Shown: in pieces, positions 1 through 11,207 of the stretch
Layout of the letters: each line of letters begins with the position of its first letter
Numbering within the stretch: the stretch's first letter is position 1
Origin: Nephrocerus scutellatus
Lineage: Eukaryota > Arthropoda > Insecta > Diptera > Pipunculidae
Reading direction: 5' to 3'
Length of the DNA stretch: 64,000 nucleotides
Assembly (NCBI GenBank): GCA_947095585.1
Contig: OX352765.1
Location: 76,925,976 to 76,989,975 of the forward strand
The notes under the pieces: model-generated
Databases searched by the model: none
Told to the model about the DNA's origin: nothing
What the model saw: the letters and a program-made list of their open reading frames with translations, nothing else
Translations under genes and position numbers: made by a program

Positions 1-342
1 ATCGAGCTTAATTTTCTTCACGATGTCAACATCGCGGTAATGCTCGTAGATGTCATCATTATAGAGTCTTCGGAATCGTCCTTCCTCACATACGGGGCCA
101 GCAATTCTCTTTTAGACTTTTTTCTCGAATGCGGCCAAGAGGTTAGAATGCTTTTGGCTAAGCACCCAAATCTTGGATCCATATGTAAGTACTGGTGTGA
201 CCATTGTCTTATATACCAGCAGCTTGGATGTTATGGTAAAGTGCCTGGGTTTGAAGAGTCTTGTTCCATGCTGTTATCGGCTGCTACAGTTGATCCGAGA
301 TAGTTAAAGGATTGCACTACTTCAAATTCGCGCTCCACTACT

Positions 343-588
343 TTAATTGCGAGGCCAAATAAACGTGGAGCGCGAATTTGACGTAGCAACTATGTACTTT
401 GTTTTGCTCTCATTTATGTGTAGCCCCAGATTTCGTGCCGCCTGCTCGATCTGGATGAAAGATTCCTGTACAGCTCTTGGGTTTCTACCAACGATGTCAC
501 TGTCGTCTGCGTAAGCCAGTATCTGAGTGGACATATAGAGGATTTTTCCTCTCACCGTTACGTTAGAGTCCCGGATCACATTCTCCAA
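343..588 (-). pseudogene. Reverse transcriptase palm fragment of copy A1
   Basis: The 81-codon open frame contains AYADDSDIVG, the catalytic motif that binds the two metal ions in reverse transcriptases, followed by the conserved LGLHINESKTKY segment typical of LINE RT domains. Because the fingers region upstream is deleted, the fragment cannot encode a working enzyme. It is the only A copy here with both a readable frame and an intact YADD. Confidence 0.8.
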
Positions 589-1394
589 CGCCAGATTGAA
601 GAGGAGGCAGGCCAGTCCTGTCGGAGCCTGTTATAGATGTTGAATAGGCTTGAGAGTGATTCTAACTTCTAACTTCTATATACTTGGTCTATACTCGTCT
701 ATACTTGGTGTCGGCAGCATAGTCTGGTCTTCGGTAATTGGTGGAGCCTCCAATTCCTCAGTTAGCTGGCCATTTTGTGACTCATGAAATTGCTCTTCCC
801 ATTGCTCTAAGATGCCATTAAGTTCGGCGATCAGATTACCTTCTTTGTTCTTGCAGTATGTGCAACGCGGTGAATATTGCGTCATACCGCGGACTTTTGG
901 TAGAATTTCCGCGCCTGGTGCGGTCCTTGCTCCTTGTACTGTTCTAGTTCACAGACGCGATTGTTCTCTTTATATTCATCATCGCGTACCCGCGTTCTAT
1001 GAGATTGTTGCATTGCTCGGTACGCAAAATTCTTACGTTCAGTCGCTAGCTTACATTCGTCATCGAACCAGTCGCTCTACGACTTCTGCCTAAGATGAAG
1101 TCAGCAGTACTAATGACAGTATTCTTACAAGATAGTGGTCCGATTCGATGTTGGCACCTCGGTACGATCGTACCGTCATCAGGTACGGGTTGTGGTGGTG
1201 GTCTATTAACACGTGGTCTATCTGGTTGCGAGTGGCTCCATCAGGAGATACACAGGTGGCTTTGTGGATATTTTTACGCGCAAACCTAGTACTAGCAGCG
1301 ACCAAATTGATTGATTACTGTCCATTAGTGTTTTCGTGTAAGCTTTGGGTGCCAATGTAATGCCTGAATACTGGCTCTCTATCTATTTTAGCGT

Positions 1395-1619
1395 TCATAT
1401 CCCCAGAATGATTTGTACATCATACTGAGGGCAGGCATGGAATTCCCGTTCGCCTGATTCTAAGAATTTTTCTTTTTCATCATCTGGGGAATCCTCTGTA
1501 GGTGCGTGAACGTTTATTTGGCTTATGTTTTTAAATCTGTCCCGGACGCTAAGGGTGCATAGCCGTTTATTTATTGCTTTAACGGTTGGTTTCATTCTTT
1601 TGCTGACTAGAAAGCCCAC
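1395..1619 (-). pseudogene. AP-type endonuclease fragment of copy A1
   Basis: The frame encodes the central part of a LINE AP endonuclease, including the VHAPTEDSPDDEKEKFLE stretch that is nearly identical in copies A2, A4 and A8. It breaks where the IILGDMNAK motif should follow. It is a relic and not an independent gene. Confidence 0.7.
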
Positions 1620-2536
1620 CCCGAGCTAATCTCTTAGCTTTGCGTTTTGCTTGTGCGTCTACCCTGCCATTATCTAACCAAAGCCCACCAATTCTCCCGA
1701 ATGTAGGCCGAGGAATGTCGTATGTATGTCAAACATTCAATTCATTCTTGTTTGAGGCAGATCTAATAGGGTGGAATTTAATCCAGGCTTGTCTTTTTTC
1801 TCTGAAGGCAGTTCGTCATTACATGCCACCAGTAATTAATTAAGTCCCTATTGGGAGATCTGATTCACATAAGATATTCGGTTTGAAAGTTGCAAGTGAA
1901 CTTTCTTGGAAGGAACATATTTATGAAATCTTAAAGAGAGCGAGTCAATGTTTTGGCTTCATAAGATGTTGTAACTTTAACTTCACCCCCTCTGAAGTAT
2001 TAACATTATATATAAGACTTTTGTTAGACCAATTTTCAAATTTAATTCATATGTGTTGAGTGAGGCGCGAAAATCGAATTTGCATTATCTTGATAAGATT
2101 CAGAATAGAGTTGTCGATGAAACCATTACTTAATCTCTTGATTCTTTGGATCATAGACGAAATGTGGGAGCTTTAACTGTTCTATGCAAGTTTTGCTACG
2201 GTAGATGTTCTTCAGAAACCTGTTCTCTAATCCTTGGTTCTTTTGTCAGGCAAACACTCGTTTCATTTCTAAGCAAGATAGGTTTGCCTTAAAACCATTT
2301 TAATTTAGAACCTATTATTTCAAATCTTCCTTTTATTTCAGAATGATATCGATGTGGAATCAATTGATCGACTCCATGTTTCGCGAAACCTTTAATCTAC
2401 AGGCCTTCAAAATAGTCTTGTTGACGTCTATTTTGAAGGCCTATAGATTCCTGAAGGTCCGAATTGTAAAATAGAGGATCACAGAATTTTTTAGGGTTCA
2501 CTTACGTCATTATTTGTATTGTTTACAATATTTCCT

Positions 2537-2572
2537 TGGTCAGGGTTTTTTTTTTGTAATATTCCCTGACCA
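2537..2572 (+). other. Stem-loop in family D 3' UTR
   Basis: TGGTCAGGG and CCCTGACCA form a 9-bp stem with an 18-nt loop. The second D 3' UTR (21280-21311) has the same stem with one compensating base-pair change. Confidence 0.6.
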
Positions 2573-2579
2573 TGATCTA

Positions 2580-2747
2580 TATACACACATGTGTATACAA
2601 TTTTAAGAAAATCGGGTATTTTTTTTTATAAAATTCACTTGGGTGCCCCCCGACGCCGGGGCCCGATCCTTTTCAAATTTTTACAGCCGCCAGCCAGCCA
2701 GCCAGCCAGCCAGTCAGCCAGCGAAGTTAATATAGAGAATTTAAAAA
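2580..2747 (-). repeat. B repeat, partial, with CCAG microsatellite
   Basis: One internal B unit (GGAGAT-type motif, acacatgtgtat, then a CCCC/GGGG block) is followed by a tetranucleotide run (GCCAGCCAG... at about 2688-2721) and the family end, read on the minus strand as a form of TTCTCTATATTAACTTCGC. The opposite end is missing. It lies inside the 3' UTR of the D copy. Confidence 0.7.
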
Positions 2748-2788
2748 GGGGATAGCACACCTTATTGTCGTGGCGCAAGTCATTGTTC

Positions 2789-3835
2789 TCCTTTGAAAAT
2801 GCGTTTATGTTAAAAAAAGGAAGAGATTCTCAATCCGTTAACACTGCAAGCGTTTTTAGGGGATTTGCCAGTAATATATAGATAATGGGATGTAGACTTT
2901 TATCATAAATGGTCCGTTAAAGCTGAATGCTAATAGTTTATCTGTTACTGGTAAATATTTTTAAAGTATGTATTCATTATTGCAGTAAATACTGTGTAGG
3001 ATATAAGTGTTACGGTACAGCCAGTGCCACTCATTTTACTCTGCCTTGTCTATCACATCTTACACTTTACACACAATAAACCTCATTAACAACGTTCTTC
3101 ATTTGGCATAATGCATTTTTGATTTTGTAGTTTACGTAATTCCCTTACATACTCGTACTCCTGTTGTTAGAGCTTTTTTCGGGTAACGTCTTGTGAAATC
3201 GAAATACTTTACCAACAAGGCGTACCACATCACACATCGACCATCGGCGTGAAATTAAAATTGGACACATGCGGTTTTTTGTAATTGAGAATTGTACAAT
3301 AAAATTGTTACCATTTGGTAGCAACATCCACTCTATTTCTTTTATTGTGATTCCGGAGCCCGTGGATTGTGTTTGTTATAGATTTGATGATTTGATTTGA
3401 TTGCTTTCTTGCCTTTCTGGTCGAATTGAATTCTATAGGGCAAACACTAAAGAAAGTGAAAAATTGGCGGCAATAGGCCGTTCAGAAACAGTTCCCAAAC
3501 TTGTTACGTATTTCATTATTTTGCCAACACAACGGGAGGTGAAAATTGATATTATTTGTGAAATAAAGATTGATCCGATGAGTTGCTCACTTTTTAGCAA
3601 AAAAAAAACAATTAGAAATGTGTTTCAAGTTGTATTGGTATGTTCGTGTGTACAGGGTGGCAGTAAAATTCATAAATTTCATCATAATGGACCTCAAACG
3701 TTCGTTCTACTACTGATCTCCAATCCTGGCTACCGATGTATTTTTAACTTAAAAATTATATCCTCGGTGTAAGGACATTTACTTTTTTAAATGGTTCATC
3801 CATTGCTTATAATATTAGAAGGAAGGCGAGAAACC
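2789..3835. other. Unannotated AT-rich stretch
   Basis: I see nothing recognisable here. A 123-codon open frame at 3401-3772 has no familiar motif and low-complexity Lys/Ser content. It is probably chance. Confidence 0.5.
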
Positions 3836-3895
3836 CCTGACAGTAGCTTGGATGTTATTGTTAAAATTCTAGATTAAAAGAGTTTTTACAAACAG
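3836..3895 (-). mobile_element. Family A short fragment
   Basis: The segment around 3840-3885 matches positions 217-265 of copy A1 (cagcttggatgttatgg region, upstream of YGSETW). It is a short truncated relic. Confidence 0.55.
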
Positions 3896-3984
3896 ACAGA
3901 ACCAAGTAGCCTTTGCTGACATATGAGAACATATAATGGTTAGCTGTTAAATAGGTTAAATAGGAACTACTTTCTTGTTCTCGA

Positions 3985-6057
3985 AGTGCGATCAAACCAC
4001 CACGTGGTGGCCGGCGATAATCTTCCTCCAGTACAGCAAAATCGAAATGATCGGGCTAGTCCCTTCAAAGTAAGGTTAGCGCGAGGCCATTAACCTCGCT
4101 TGTAATTTTTTTTTATTACGGAATCAAAAATCCACCTCGGATACACTAATTAACGATGATGGACACAGCAAACGATTTAAGAATTATCTCATGGAACGTA
4201 CGCTTACTGTATAGAGCTCGAGCTGCGCAGCAGCTAGCCGATACCCTGTCCAAATATAATGCTGACATAACTGCAATTCAGGAGATGCGGTGGCCGGGGA
4301 ATGGTGTCTTACAAAAATCATAATATGACATATATTACAGATGTCATGCAAGACATCATGTGCTCGGAGTTTCTAGTCAGCAAAAGTATGAAACCCACCG
4401 TTATAGGCTTTAAAGCAGTAAATGAACAGCCATGCGCCTTTCACATGCGGGACAGATTTTAAAACATAAGCCGTCCAAACGTTCATGCATCTACAGAGGA
4501 TTCCCCAGATGATGAAAATGAAGAATTCTTTGAATCAGTCGAATGAGAACTCCATGCGTGTCCTAAGTATGATGCAAAAATCATTCTGGGCGATATGAAT
4601 GCTAAATTAGGTAGGGAGCAAGTATTCAGGCAGTAAATTGGAACACCAGAACACTAACGACAATGGACAATGAGTTATAGAGATGGAAGCAAGCAATAAT
4701 TTGGTCGTTTGCGCATAAAAATATCCACAAAGCCACCTGAGTATCTCCTGATGGATACACTCGCAACCAGATAGACCACGTGTTGATAGACCGCAGCCAC
4801 AACCCTCACACCCAACCCCACAGCCTGATGACGGTACGAACGTACCGAGGTGCTATGGTCGACTCGTACCACTATCTTGTTGGTATGGTGCTCCGTGCGC
4901 GGATTGCATCATCAAGAAAGACAGCATACGCGAATCACATTCGAGTCAACACGGCTTCCCTTCGCAACAAAGAGACCAGAAAAAACTACGGTCAAGTGAT
5001 AGGACTCGCCCTAAATGCAGGAAGAGTACGTCCTGGGGTTTAGATGCCGGGCGTAGAAGAGAAATGGACACGCCTTAAGAATACTGTCATTACTATTGCT
5101 GACTCCATCTTAGGCAGTAGTCGCAGAGATCAGAACGACTGGTTCGACGACGAATGTAAGCTGACTGAACGTAGGAATGTTGCGTACCGAGGAATGCAAC
5201 AATTTCATAGAACGCGGGCACGCGAAGATGAATACAAAGAGCCCAAAAGATATGAAAAAACAGTTCACCGGCGAAAGAAAGCAGCCTGGGAGAAGAATTT
5301 CGTCCGTGTACTACAACAGTACAGAGAGCGAGGACCGCACCAGGCGCGTAAGTTCTACTAAAGAGTCCGCGGTATGACGCAATATACACCGCGTTGCACA
5401 TATTGCAAATACAAAGAGGGTAATCTGATCGCCGATCTCAAAGGCATCTTAGAGCGATGGGGAGAACACTTTCATGAGTTGCTTAATGGCCAGCTAATTT
5501 GAGGCTCCACCAATGACTGAAGACAACACTATACTATCGCCACCAAGCATAGACGAAGTTAGCAGAGCGATAAATCGGGCGTTGGAGAAAGTGATCCGAG
5601 ACTCTGACGTAACGAAGAGAGCAGGAACAATCCTCTATAAATCCATTCAGGTACTGGATTACGCAGACGATATTGATCGGTGGTAAAAACGGAAGAGCTG
5701 TATAGGAAGCTTTCATCCAGATAGAGCAGGCGGCATGAAATCTGTGGCTGTACATAAATGAGAGCAAAACAAAGTTCATGGTGGCCACGTCTGCTAGTAG
5801 ACGATCCAACACTGGCCCCGCAATTAAAGTAGTGGAGCGCGAATTTGAATCAGTCGGAAACAGCACGGAAACAGAAATACGCCCACGGTTACTTAAAGCC
5901 AACAAAGCCTACTATAGTCTGTGAAGACTCTTCAAATCCAGGAACTTAACCATAACTTGAGACAATATATATGAGACAATAGTCATACCAGTACATATGG
6001 ATCCGAGACTTGGGTGCTTAGCATAAAGCATTCTGACCTCTTACCACGACGGCCAGC
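3985..6057 (+). mobile_element. Family A RTE-like LINE, copy A2
   Basis: This copy begins in the 5' UTR (shared with A4 and A8), then encodes the endonuclease start RIISWNVRLLY and DITAIQEMRW near 4175-4290, the HAPTED-like segment near 4480, LGDMNAK near 4590, a QIDH-like motif near 4770, and a long open linker (4780-5361, one stop). The RT fingers are deleted: the sequence jumps from SIDEVSRAINR (about 5560) to ALEKVIRDSDVTKR (about 5580), followed by DYADDID near 5660. The C-terminal part ends abruptly near 6057 inside the SETWVLS region, so the usual ATG-rich tail is missing. Confidence 0.85.
4780..5361 (+). pseudogene. Endonuclease-RT linker of copy A2
   Basis: Two open frames separated by one stop (4780-5043 and 5044-5361) encode the end of the endonuclease and the basic linker, with W-D-D-C-K-L-T-E-R and RKKAAWEKN. 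Codons are in register with the same region of A4 and A7, which shows true ancestral coding. The frame closes before the RT. Confidence 0.65.
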
Positions 6058-7904
6058 TCTGAAATGCAAAGACTCCTTATTAATTATTATACATTGCTAT
6101 TTTTTATTTTCATATTGCTGGTACGCTGGTAATGATGCAATGTCAGACGAAGCAATACAAATAAGACACAACTGATTCTTTAGTTTAATTTATTTTATTA
6201 AACTTATATATGACATCTCACATTGTTTACGTTGCATTAAAACAGATGATCGATTAAAAAAATGTTGTTAACGTTTTTTCGTTGAATGTACACCTGAATC
6301 TTCACCTGAGAGAAAAAAAGCAGATACAAATATGTATTGTATATGTGTTAATTATTAAATTGGAAACGTTTTTCGGGAGTATGCAGTCATTGTTATTGAC
6401 ATAGTGAGGCAACTCTTTGTTTTGTTTACAAAATGTGTATTCAGATGGTAATGCAACAGACGAACAACTAAACGCATTAATTTGTGAGCCGCACATGCGT
6501 CATAATGGAATGTGTACACGCGCCAACGATCTTGTTGTTCTCTTTCAGTTAAAACGATATTCAATTAGCATTGAATACATTTTTGGGACATTTACACTGG
6601 GTGTGTGCTCCCTTTATAATGGATACTAAGCATCTGTAAATACATATGCAGAGCACCTGCACAGTTTGGCTTCTGGAGCTCTGCATCTTTATTGACGACC
6701 TCACTTATGGATCGATATGCGATGCTAGTCATGGATCAGCCTACAAATTCCAAAGCAGAAACACTCTTCCACTTATACTGACTCAAAAAAACGTCAACTT
6801 CTTTAGGAAGAGTTTCCTAATTAATTTGGCAAACTATGTCTGACAATTCGTGCCACTGAAATCTGAATTTTCAGATCTGAACCTGTTAAAAACTGATATT
6901 TGGACTCCTGTTTTGACTGCTTTAGTGACAAGTAGTGGTAACAAATGTTGGTAATGATGCAAATGACGATGAAACGACAAACGTCTGGCGACATAGAGCC
7001 ATTTGCTAATTGTTTAACAATACAGGGCTCAAATACGAACAAATATGAAGTTGTCTGGAACTTATGGTAACGGCCAGCATATTACCATACAAGTAATTCA
7101 GCTTAATGCAACTACGTGCAGTGTCTTCATTTCTACATTCGATATGTTAACAATTGAAGAGAGGAAATGTTAAGCTCTACATTCCTTACTTACTTACTTA
7201 CATACTTACATTTTGAAGTGCAAGCTAGAAAGATAATTTAGAACACTAAGGAAGAAAAATACATTTCTAAAGGCTTTCTAAAGGAAGTTTTACTTTTTAA
7301 ATTTGTTAACTTATCTTTGTTTGACTGTATAATGTATATGTTGAACTGAGAACACAATTCTATTGCATTAAATGACAAGAAGTGAAATTCATCTTGTAAA
7401 TTGCCATCTTCACCTTTACCTGAGGCAGTAATAATGGTAGAAAGGGTAAGTAATGTTTTTTTGCCGAACCACCAAATACACAACTACTGACTTGGGCCAG
7501 ACACTCCATGTAGGTAAATAACCGCATTTTCAATGATCAACAAATGATTAAAAAAAAAACTTTTTCTATTGAATAAGATATCTCACTAATCTCACAATAT
7601 GGGATGCACCGAATTCCTGACAACGAAAATTACATTTGTCGCAATAAACTTTAAGACTTTTTCCTTAATTTCCTTAAAAGCGACCCATTGTTTAAAATAA
7701 AAGAGCTTGTGTTTAATATATAAAAAACATTTATTTCGACTTAAAGGAACCATAATTATGGCGTACTATATCATTCAAATATCATCCGCAGAAACGCTTA
7801 CACGAGTGTATGCCCTGAAACCAATTTTTCGTGAATAAATAGCATTGCATAAAATGTTAACTTCAAAGTTGGCACAGAAGTCGTCTCCCTAGTCCTAAAG
7901 CAAA
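6058..7904. other. Unannotated stretch with short TTAC microsatellite
   Basis: There is no recognisable gene. A short TTAC run lies at about 7183-7212. Three short look-alike segments beginning ggtaatg occur near 6130, 6445 and 6950; they are too degenerate to assign. Confidence 0.45.
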
Positions 7905-9170
7905 TAGTACCGAGGAAGAAGCGATCCTAGAAGACTGGCGAAGAGGCATCCTGTGCCCAATACATAAGAAGAGAGATATAGCAAAATGCAGCAATTATCG
8001 TGGTATAACGTTTTTGATTACCGCGTATAAGATTTTCTCCTCTGTCCTTCAATACAGGATAACCCCGTAGGCTAAAGTCATTATTGGTCCATGCCAGTGT
8101 AGCTTCATCCCAGGCAAATCAACAACTGATCAGATTTACACCCATAGGCAGGTGATGGAAAAATGGCTAGAGTTTCAAAACTCACTACACCATATTTTTA
8201 TAGACTTTAAAGCCGCCTATGATAGTATAGCCAAAGTAGGACTTTATTAAGCCATGAGAGAACTCGGCATCCCAAATTAACTGACACGACTATATAGGTT
8301 GACCATGACCAATGTTATAAGCCAAGCAAAAATATCTGGATCACTATCAAACCCATTCAACTTCTATAACGGTTTCCAACAAGGGGATGGACTGGCCTGC
8401 GTCCTCTTCAATCGTTGGTAGAAACTCAAGATCTGTACAGGAAGCTTTAATACAGATCGAGCAGGCAACACGAAATCTGGGGCTGCACATATACGAGAGC
8501 TGAAAAAGGTATATGGTGTCCACGTCTGCGAGTAGATGACTCAAAATTGGTCCCGCAATTAAAATAGTGGAGCGCGGATTTGAAGTAGTGCAATTCTTTA
8601 ACTATCTCGGGTCAACTGTAGCAGCCGATAACAGGAAGGAACCAAAAATACGCGCACGGTTGCTTAAAACCAACAAGTCTAATATAGTCAAATCCAAGAA
8701 CTTAACCATAACATCCAAGTGGCTGGTAAATAAGATAATAGTCATACCAATACTTACATATGGATCCGAGACTTGGGTGATTAGCAAAAAGCATTCGGAC
8801 CTCTTAGCCGCGTTTGAGAGAAAAGTCTTACGGAGAATTGTTGTCCCCGTATGTGAGGAAGGACGATTCCGGAGACTCTACAATGATAATATCTACGAGC
8901 GTTACCGCGATGTCGATATCGTGAAGAGTATTAAGCTCGATAGGCTCCGGTGGGCAGGACACCTAGGTCGCATGAGCGAAGAGGATCATGCTCTGAAGGT
9001 CATTTGCGGTAGGATTTATGGAGCACGACAGCGAGGCCAGCCAAGCCTAGGCTGGAAGGATGGCGTAGACCAGGACGCCTAGAGTTTCGGGATGACATCA
9101 GGTCATAATTGGGACCAGTGGAGAGACTTTTTGCGGGAGGCCAGGACCAGAGCCAAATATGATGATAAAT
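7905..9170 (+). mobile_element. Family A RTE-like LINE, copy A3 (3' half)
   Basis: This 5'-truncated copy starts in the RT. DWRRGILCPIHKK, SNYRGITF, IDFKAAYDS and NGFQQGDGLACVLFN are readable across frameshifts (7930-8410). The YADD part is deleted. A good C-terminal frame follows, and the copy ends with gagccaaatatgatgat near 9150-9165, the 3' terminus shared by copies A4 to A7. Confidence 0.85.
8567..9082 (+). pseudogene. C-terminal domain of family A RT, copy A3 (171 codons)
   Basis: This is the best-preserved coding block of family A in the window. It contains NYLGSTVAAD, TYGSETWVISK, KVLRRIVVPVCEEGRFRR, LDRLRWAGHLGRM and a terminal GWKDGVDQDA. Such blocks follow the palm in RTE-like and related LINE polyproteins; their exact role is unclear. 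The start codon is internal to the ancestral ORF. The stop at 9080-9082 falls where the other copies also end their ORF, so the C-terminus is probably genuine. Confidence 0.8.
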
Positions 9171-11182
9171 ATATATTAGTTAATTATAATATTCAATAAT
9201 GCATAGAATTATTATTTCTTTCCTCTCTAAATTTGTTATAAAAGGCAAACCTATATAATAATTATATTAAAACAATGCTATAAATAATGATAGGAGTAAA
9301 TTGGTAAAATTCTTTGTCACACTTCGTGATACGTGAATGCAAGAATGCTAGTTAATGCAATAGGTAGGTTGCAATGCTCACAATGCTCAACGCCATTCTA
9401 CAATTGTGATTTGTAATTGCGATATTGTTGCTGCTCATGCAATTAATAATAGTTACATAATATAATAAAAAAAGTCTAAATATTGGTAATATTACGCACA
9501 AGCACGCAAAGGATTGTAATGTCAGGTGCAACTGGCAATTACGAGTAAATCACGGAGTTCTGGGTGCTGCGGAATCAGTTGCAGGTCGCATGTTGCTTAT
9601 TTGGTAGTTATTTCAATTAATCCATTGTGGAAGTAGTTAACCGAAGTAAAAAGTTCATGATTGATAAGTTTTTTCCGCTTTTGTTCGAAATCATATCATA
9701 TAGCACCGAACTACTAGTACTTGGTTAGGTTTCACACGAAAGAGCATCAGACACACTGATGTATCATCTGATTTTAAAATAGTGGAATTGAACGTATTTT
9801 ATACTTTATTCACGAGAAATAATTATTTATTTTATTTTGAATTCGGTTCCAATTCCATTGTTTATCGTATAATGTAAAATGCACTAATTAATTGGCTTTA
9901 TTGTACTGGAAATATTCTATGCATATTGCTGTCATCAGAGGCTCTGATATTCAGTATCTGTTGCAGCTTTTGCAAACAAGCGAAGATACACGATCACCGT
10001 GCTATGGTGAAAGATTGAACGAGTGGAGACAATAACACTGAATGTAGATCTTAGGTAAATTACACTGAAAACTGCTAATTAGGTGGAGGCGAATACAAAT
10101 ATCACGAATGCTTTGCACAGCACACGTTTTTTTTAATAAAGATAAGCATTAAATATCAACAACATTCCTTATATGCAAGTATTTATTAGAGAATTTTGTA
10201 TTTCTGTAAGTACGAGTATCTTATGACTAGGAAACATTTTCTGGGTTTTCTTTTCCCATATTATTTTCAGAAGGGTTACAAATTCTGTAACCATAATTAT
10301 TTTAGTTTCTTTACCATCTTGATTCAAAGTAGATTGACAGCAGTTGTTGGAAGTTACCACTTCGATGTTAAGAGTCTTATCATTATTTGATATATTGGGC
10401 TTGATGTTACAAAAACTTGTAGATCGCTTAAAAAAATTGCATTCTTAGTCATTTAACTAAAATACACTGCCATTGAACTTTTTTATTCTAATGATCCACA
10501 TAGTATACAGTTTAGAGGAGTCTTGTAGTTTTGTTTGTTTTTGTGTGTGTTAAGTATACAAGCTATGCACGGTCTTTTAATTGAGGCGTCAAAAAACCCA
10601 TTTCTCATCTGTCATCAGTGCCGAAAAGCGACAGAGCATTGTTTGACGCAAGTTTAATCAATACTTCTAAAAATCCCTTTCTCTAAAAAGACTTCGTTTA
10701 GTTTTTACTACGATTTGTTGTTGTTTCTCTATAAGACGAGTATGACAAACATTTGCGCTAATATTTGTGAATCCTAATAAAGTCCGCAAGCTTGCATTAT
10801 CCGTTGTTAACTTTTAATTTACCGAGCAACTCGCACTCAGCATTAGCGGCTAAATGACATAACTTTCTTATTCTCATTTCACTTCGTCAAAGCAATTGGA
10901 GTTCAGCTACATGCACACCAAGAGGCAGACATGTTTCAAAACTGATTAGCATCGATGTTAATGGATGAATATTGTTTGAATAAAAATCATTAAAATTCAT
11001 ATATCGTAATTCATGTAGGTATGTATTTTGCATCACAAAATAGTACATTAAATTTCTTTAAAAAGTGATTTTTTAATTTTTTTTTTTAAATACTTAGAGA
11101 GTTTTAGAGTAATCGCTACATTCTTATTTAATAAGAAGTAAATGTAAAAAAAAACTTTAGTTTTTCGGGTAAAAACTCTCAT
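9171..11182. other. Unannotated AT-rich stretch
   Basis: No repeat family, RNA gene or protein was recognised. Open frames are short and low in complexity. Confidence 0.45.
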
Positions 11183-11207
11183 GATAGATCTCAATATTAA
11201 CTTCGCG
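11183..11207 (+). repeat. B repeat, outer end split off by insertion of A4
   Basis: tctcaatattaacttcgcg resembles the B end TTCTCTATATTAACTTCGCG. The rest of the same B repeat continues at 13053, after copy A4, and repeats the last 12 bases (11196-11207 and 13053-13064, one mismatch), as expected for a target-site duplication. Confidence 0.65.

Larger units (their letters stand above)
1..1625 (-). mobile_element. Family A RTE-like LINE, copy A1, 5'-truncated and running off the left edge
   Basis: Read on the minus strand, this is a decayed non-LTR retrotransposon. In order it shows part of the AP-type endonuclease (1619-1395), the endonuclease-RT linker (around 1300-890), the pre-RT region with a CTYCKNKEGNLIAELNGIL stretch (885-676), the RT palm with an intact YADD box (around 520) and the C-terminal region (300-1). 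The fingers part of the RT is deleted between about 700 and 620. The 5' end stops at 1625, where family D sequence begins. Other copies in the window match it segment by segment. Family assignment to RTE/BovB-like is inference from the motifs; the non-LTR RT identity is secure. Confidence 0.85.
1626..2788 (+). mobile_element. Family D CR1/jockey-like LINE, 3' part and 3' UTR
   Basis: Positions 1740-2455 translate, with frameshifts, into the end of a LINE RT and the region after it: LSWKEHIYEILKRASQCFGF, then FTPSEVLTLYIR, then DHRRNVGALTVL and GRCSSET. These motifs recur in copy D'. Positions 1626-1735 match 39500-39575 and come from farther upstream in the element, so an internal deletion joins the two parts. 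The 3' UTR has a stem-loop at 2537-2572 and ends with a segment (about 2750-2788) that is repeated at 21495-21530. A B repeat interrupts the 3' UTR. Confidence 0.75.

Noticed and set aside
5093..5401. Minus-strand open frame within copy A2
   Set aside because: It is the antisense shadow of the conserved family A linker, and the same shadow appears at 812-1093 and 31065-31299.
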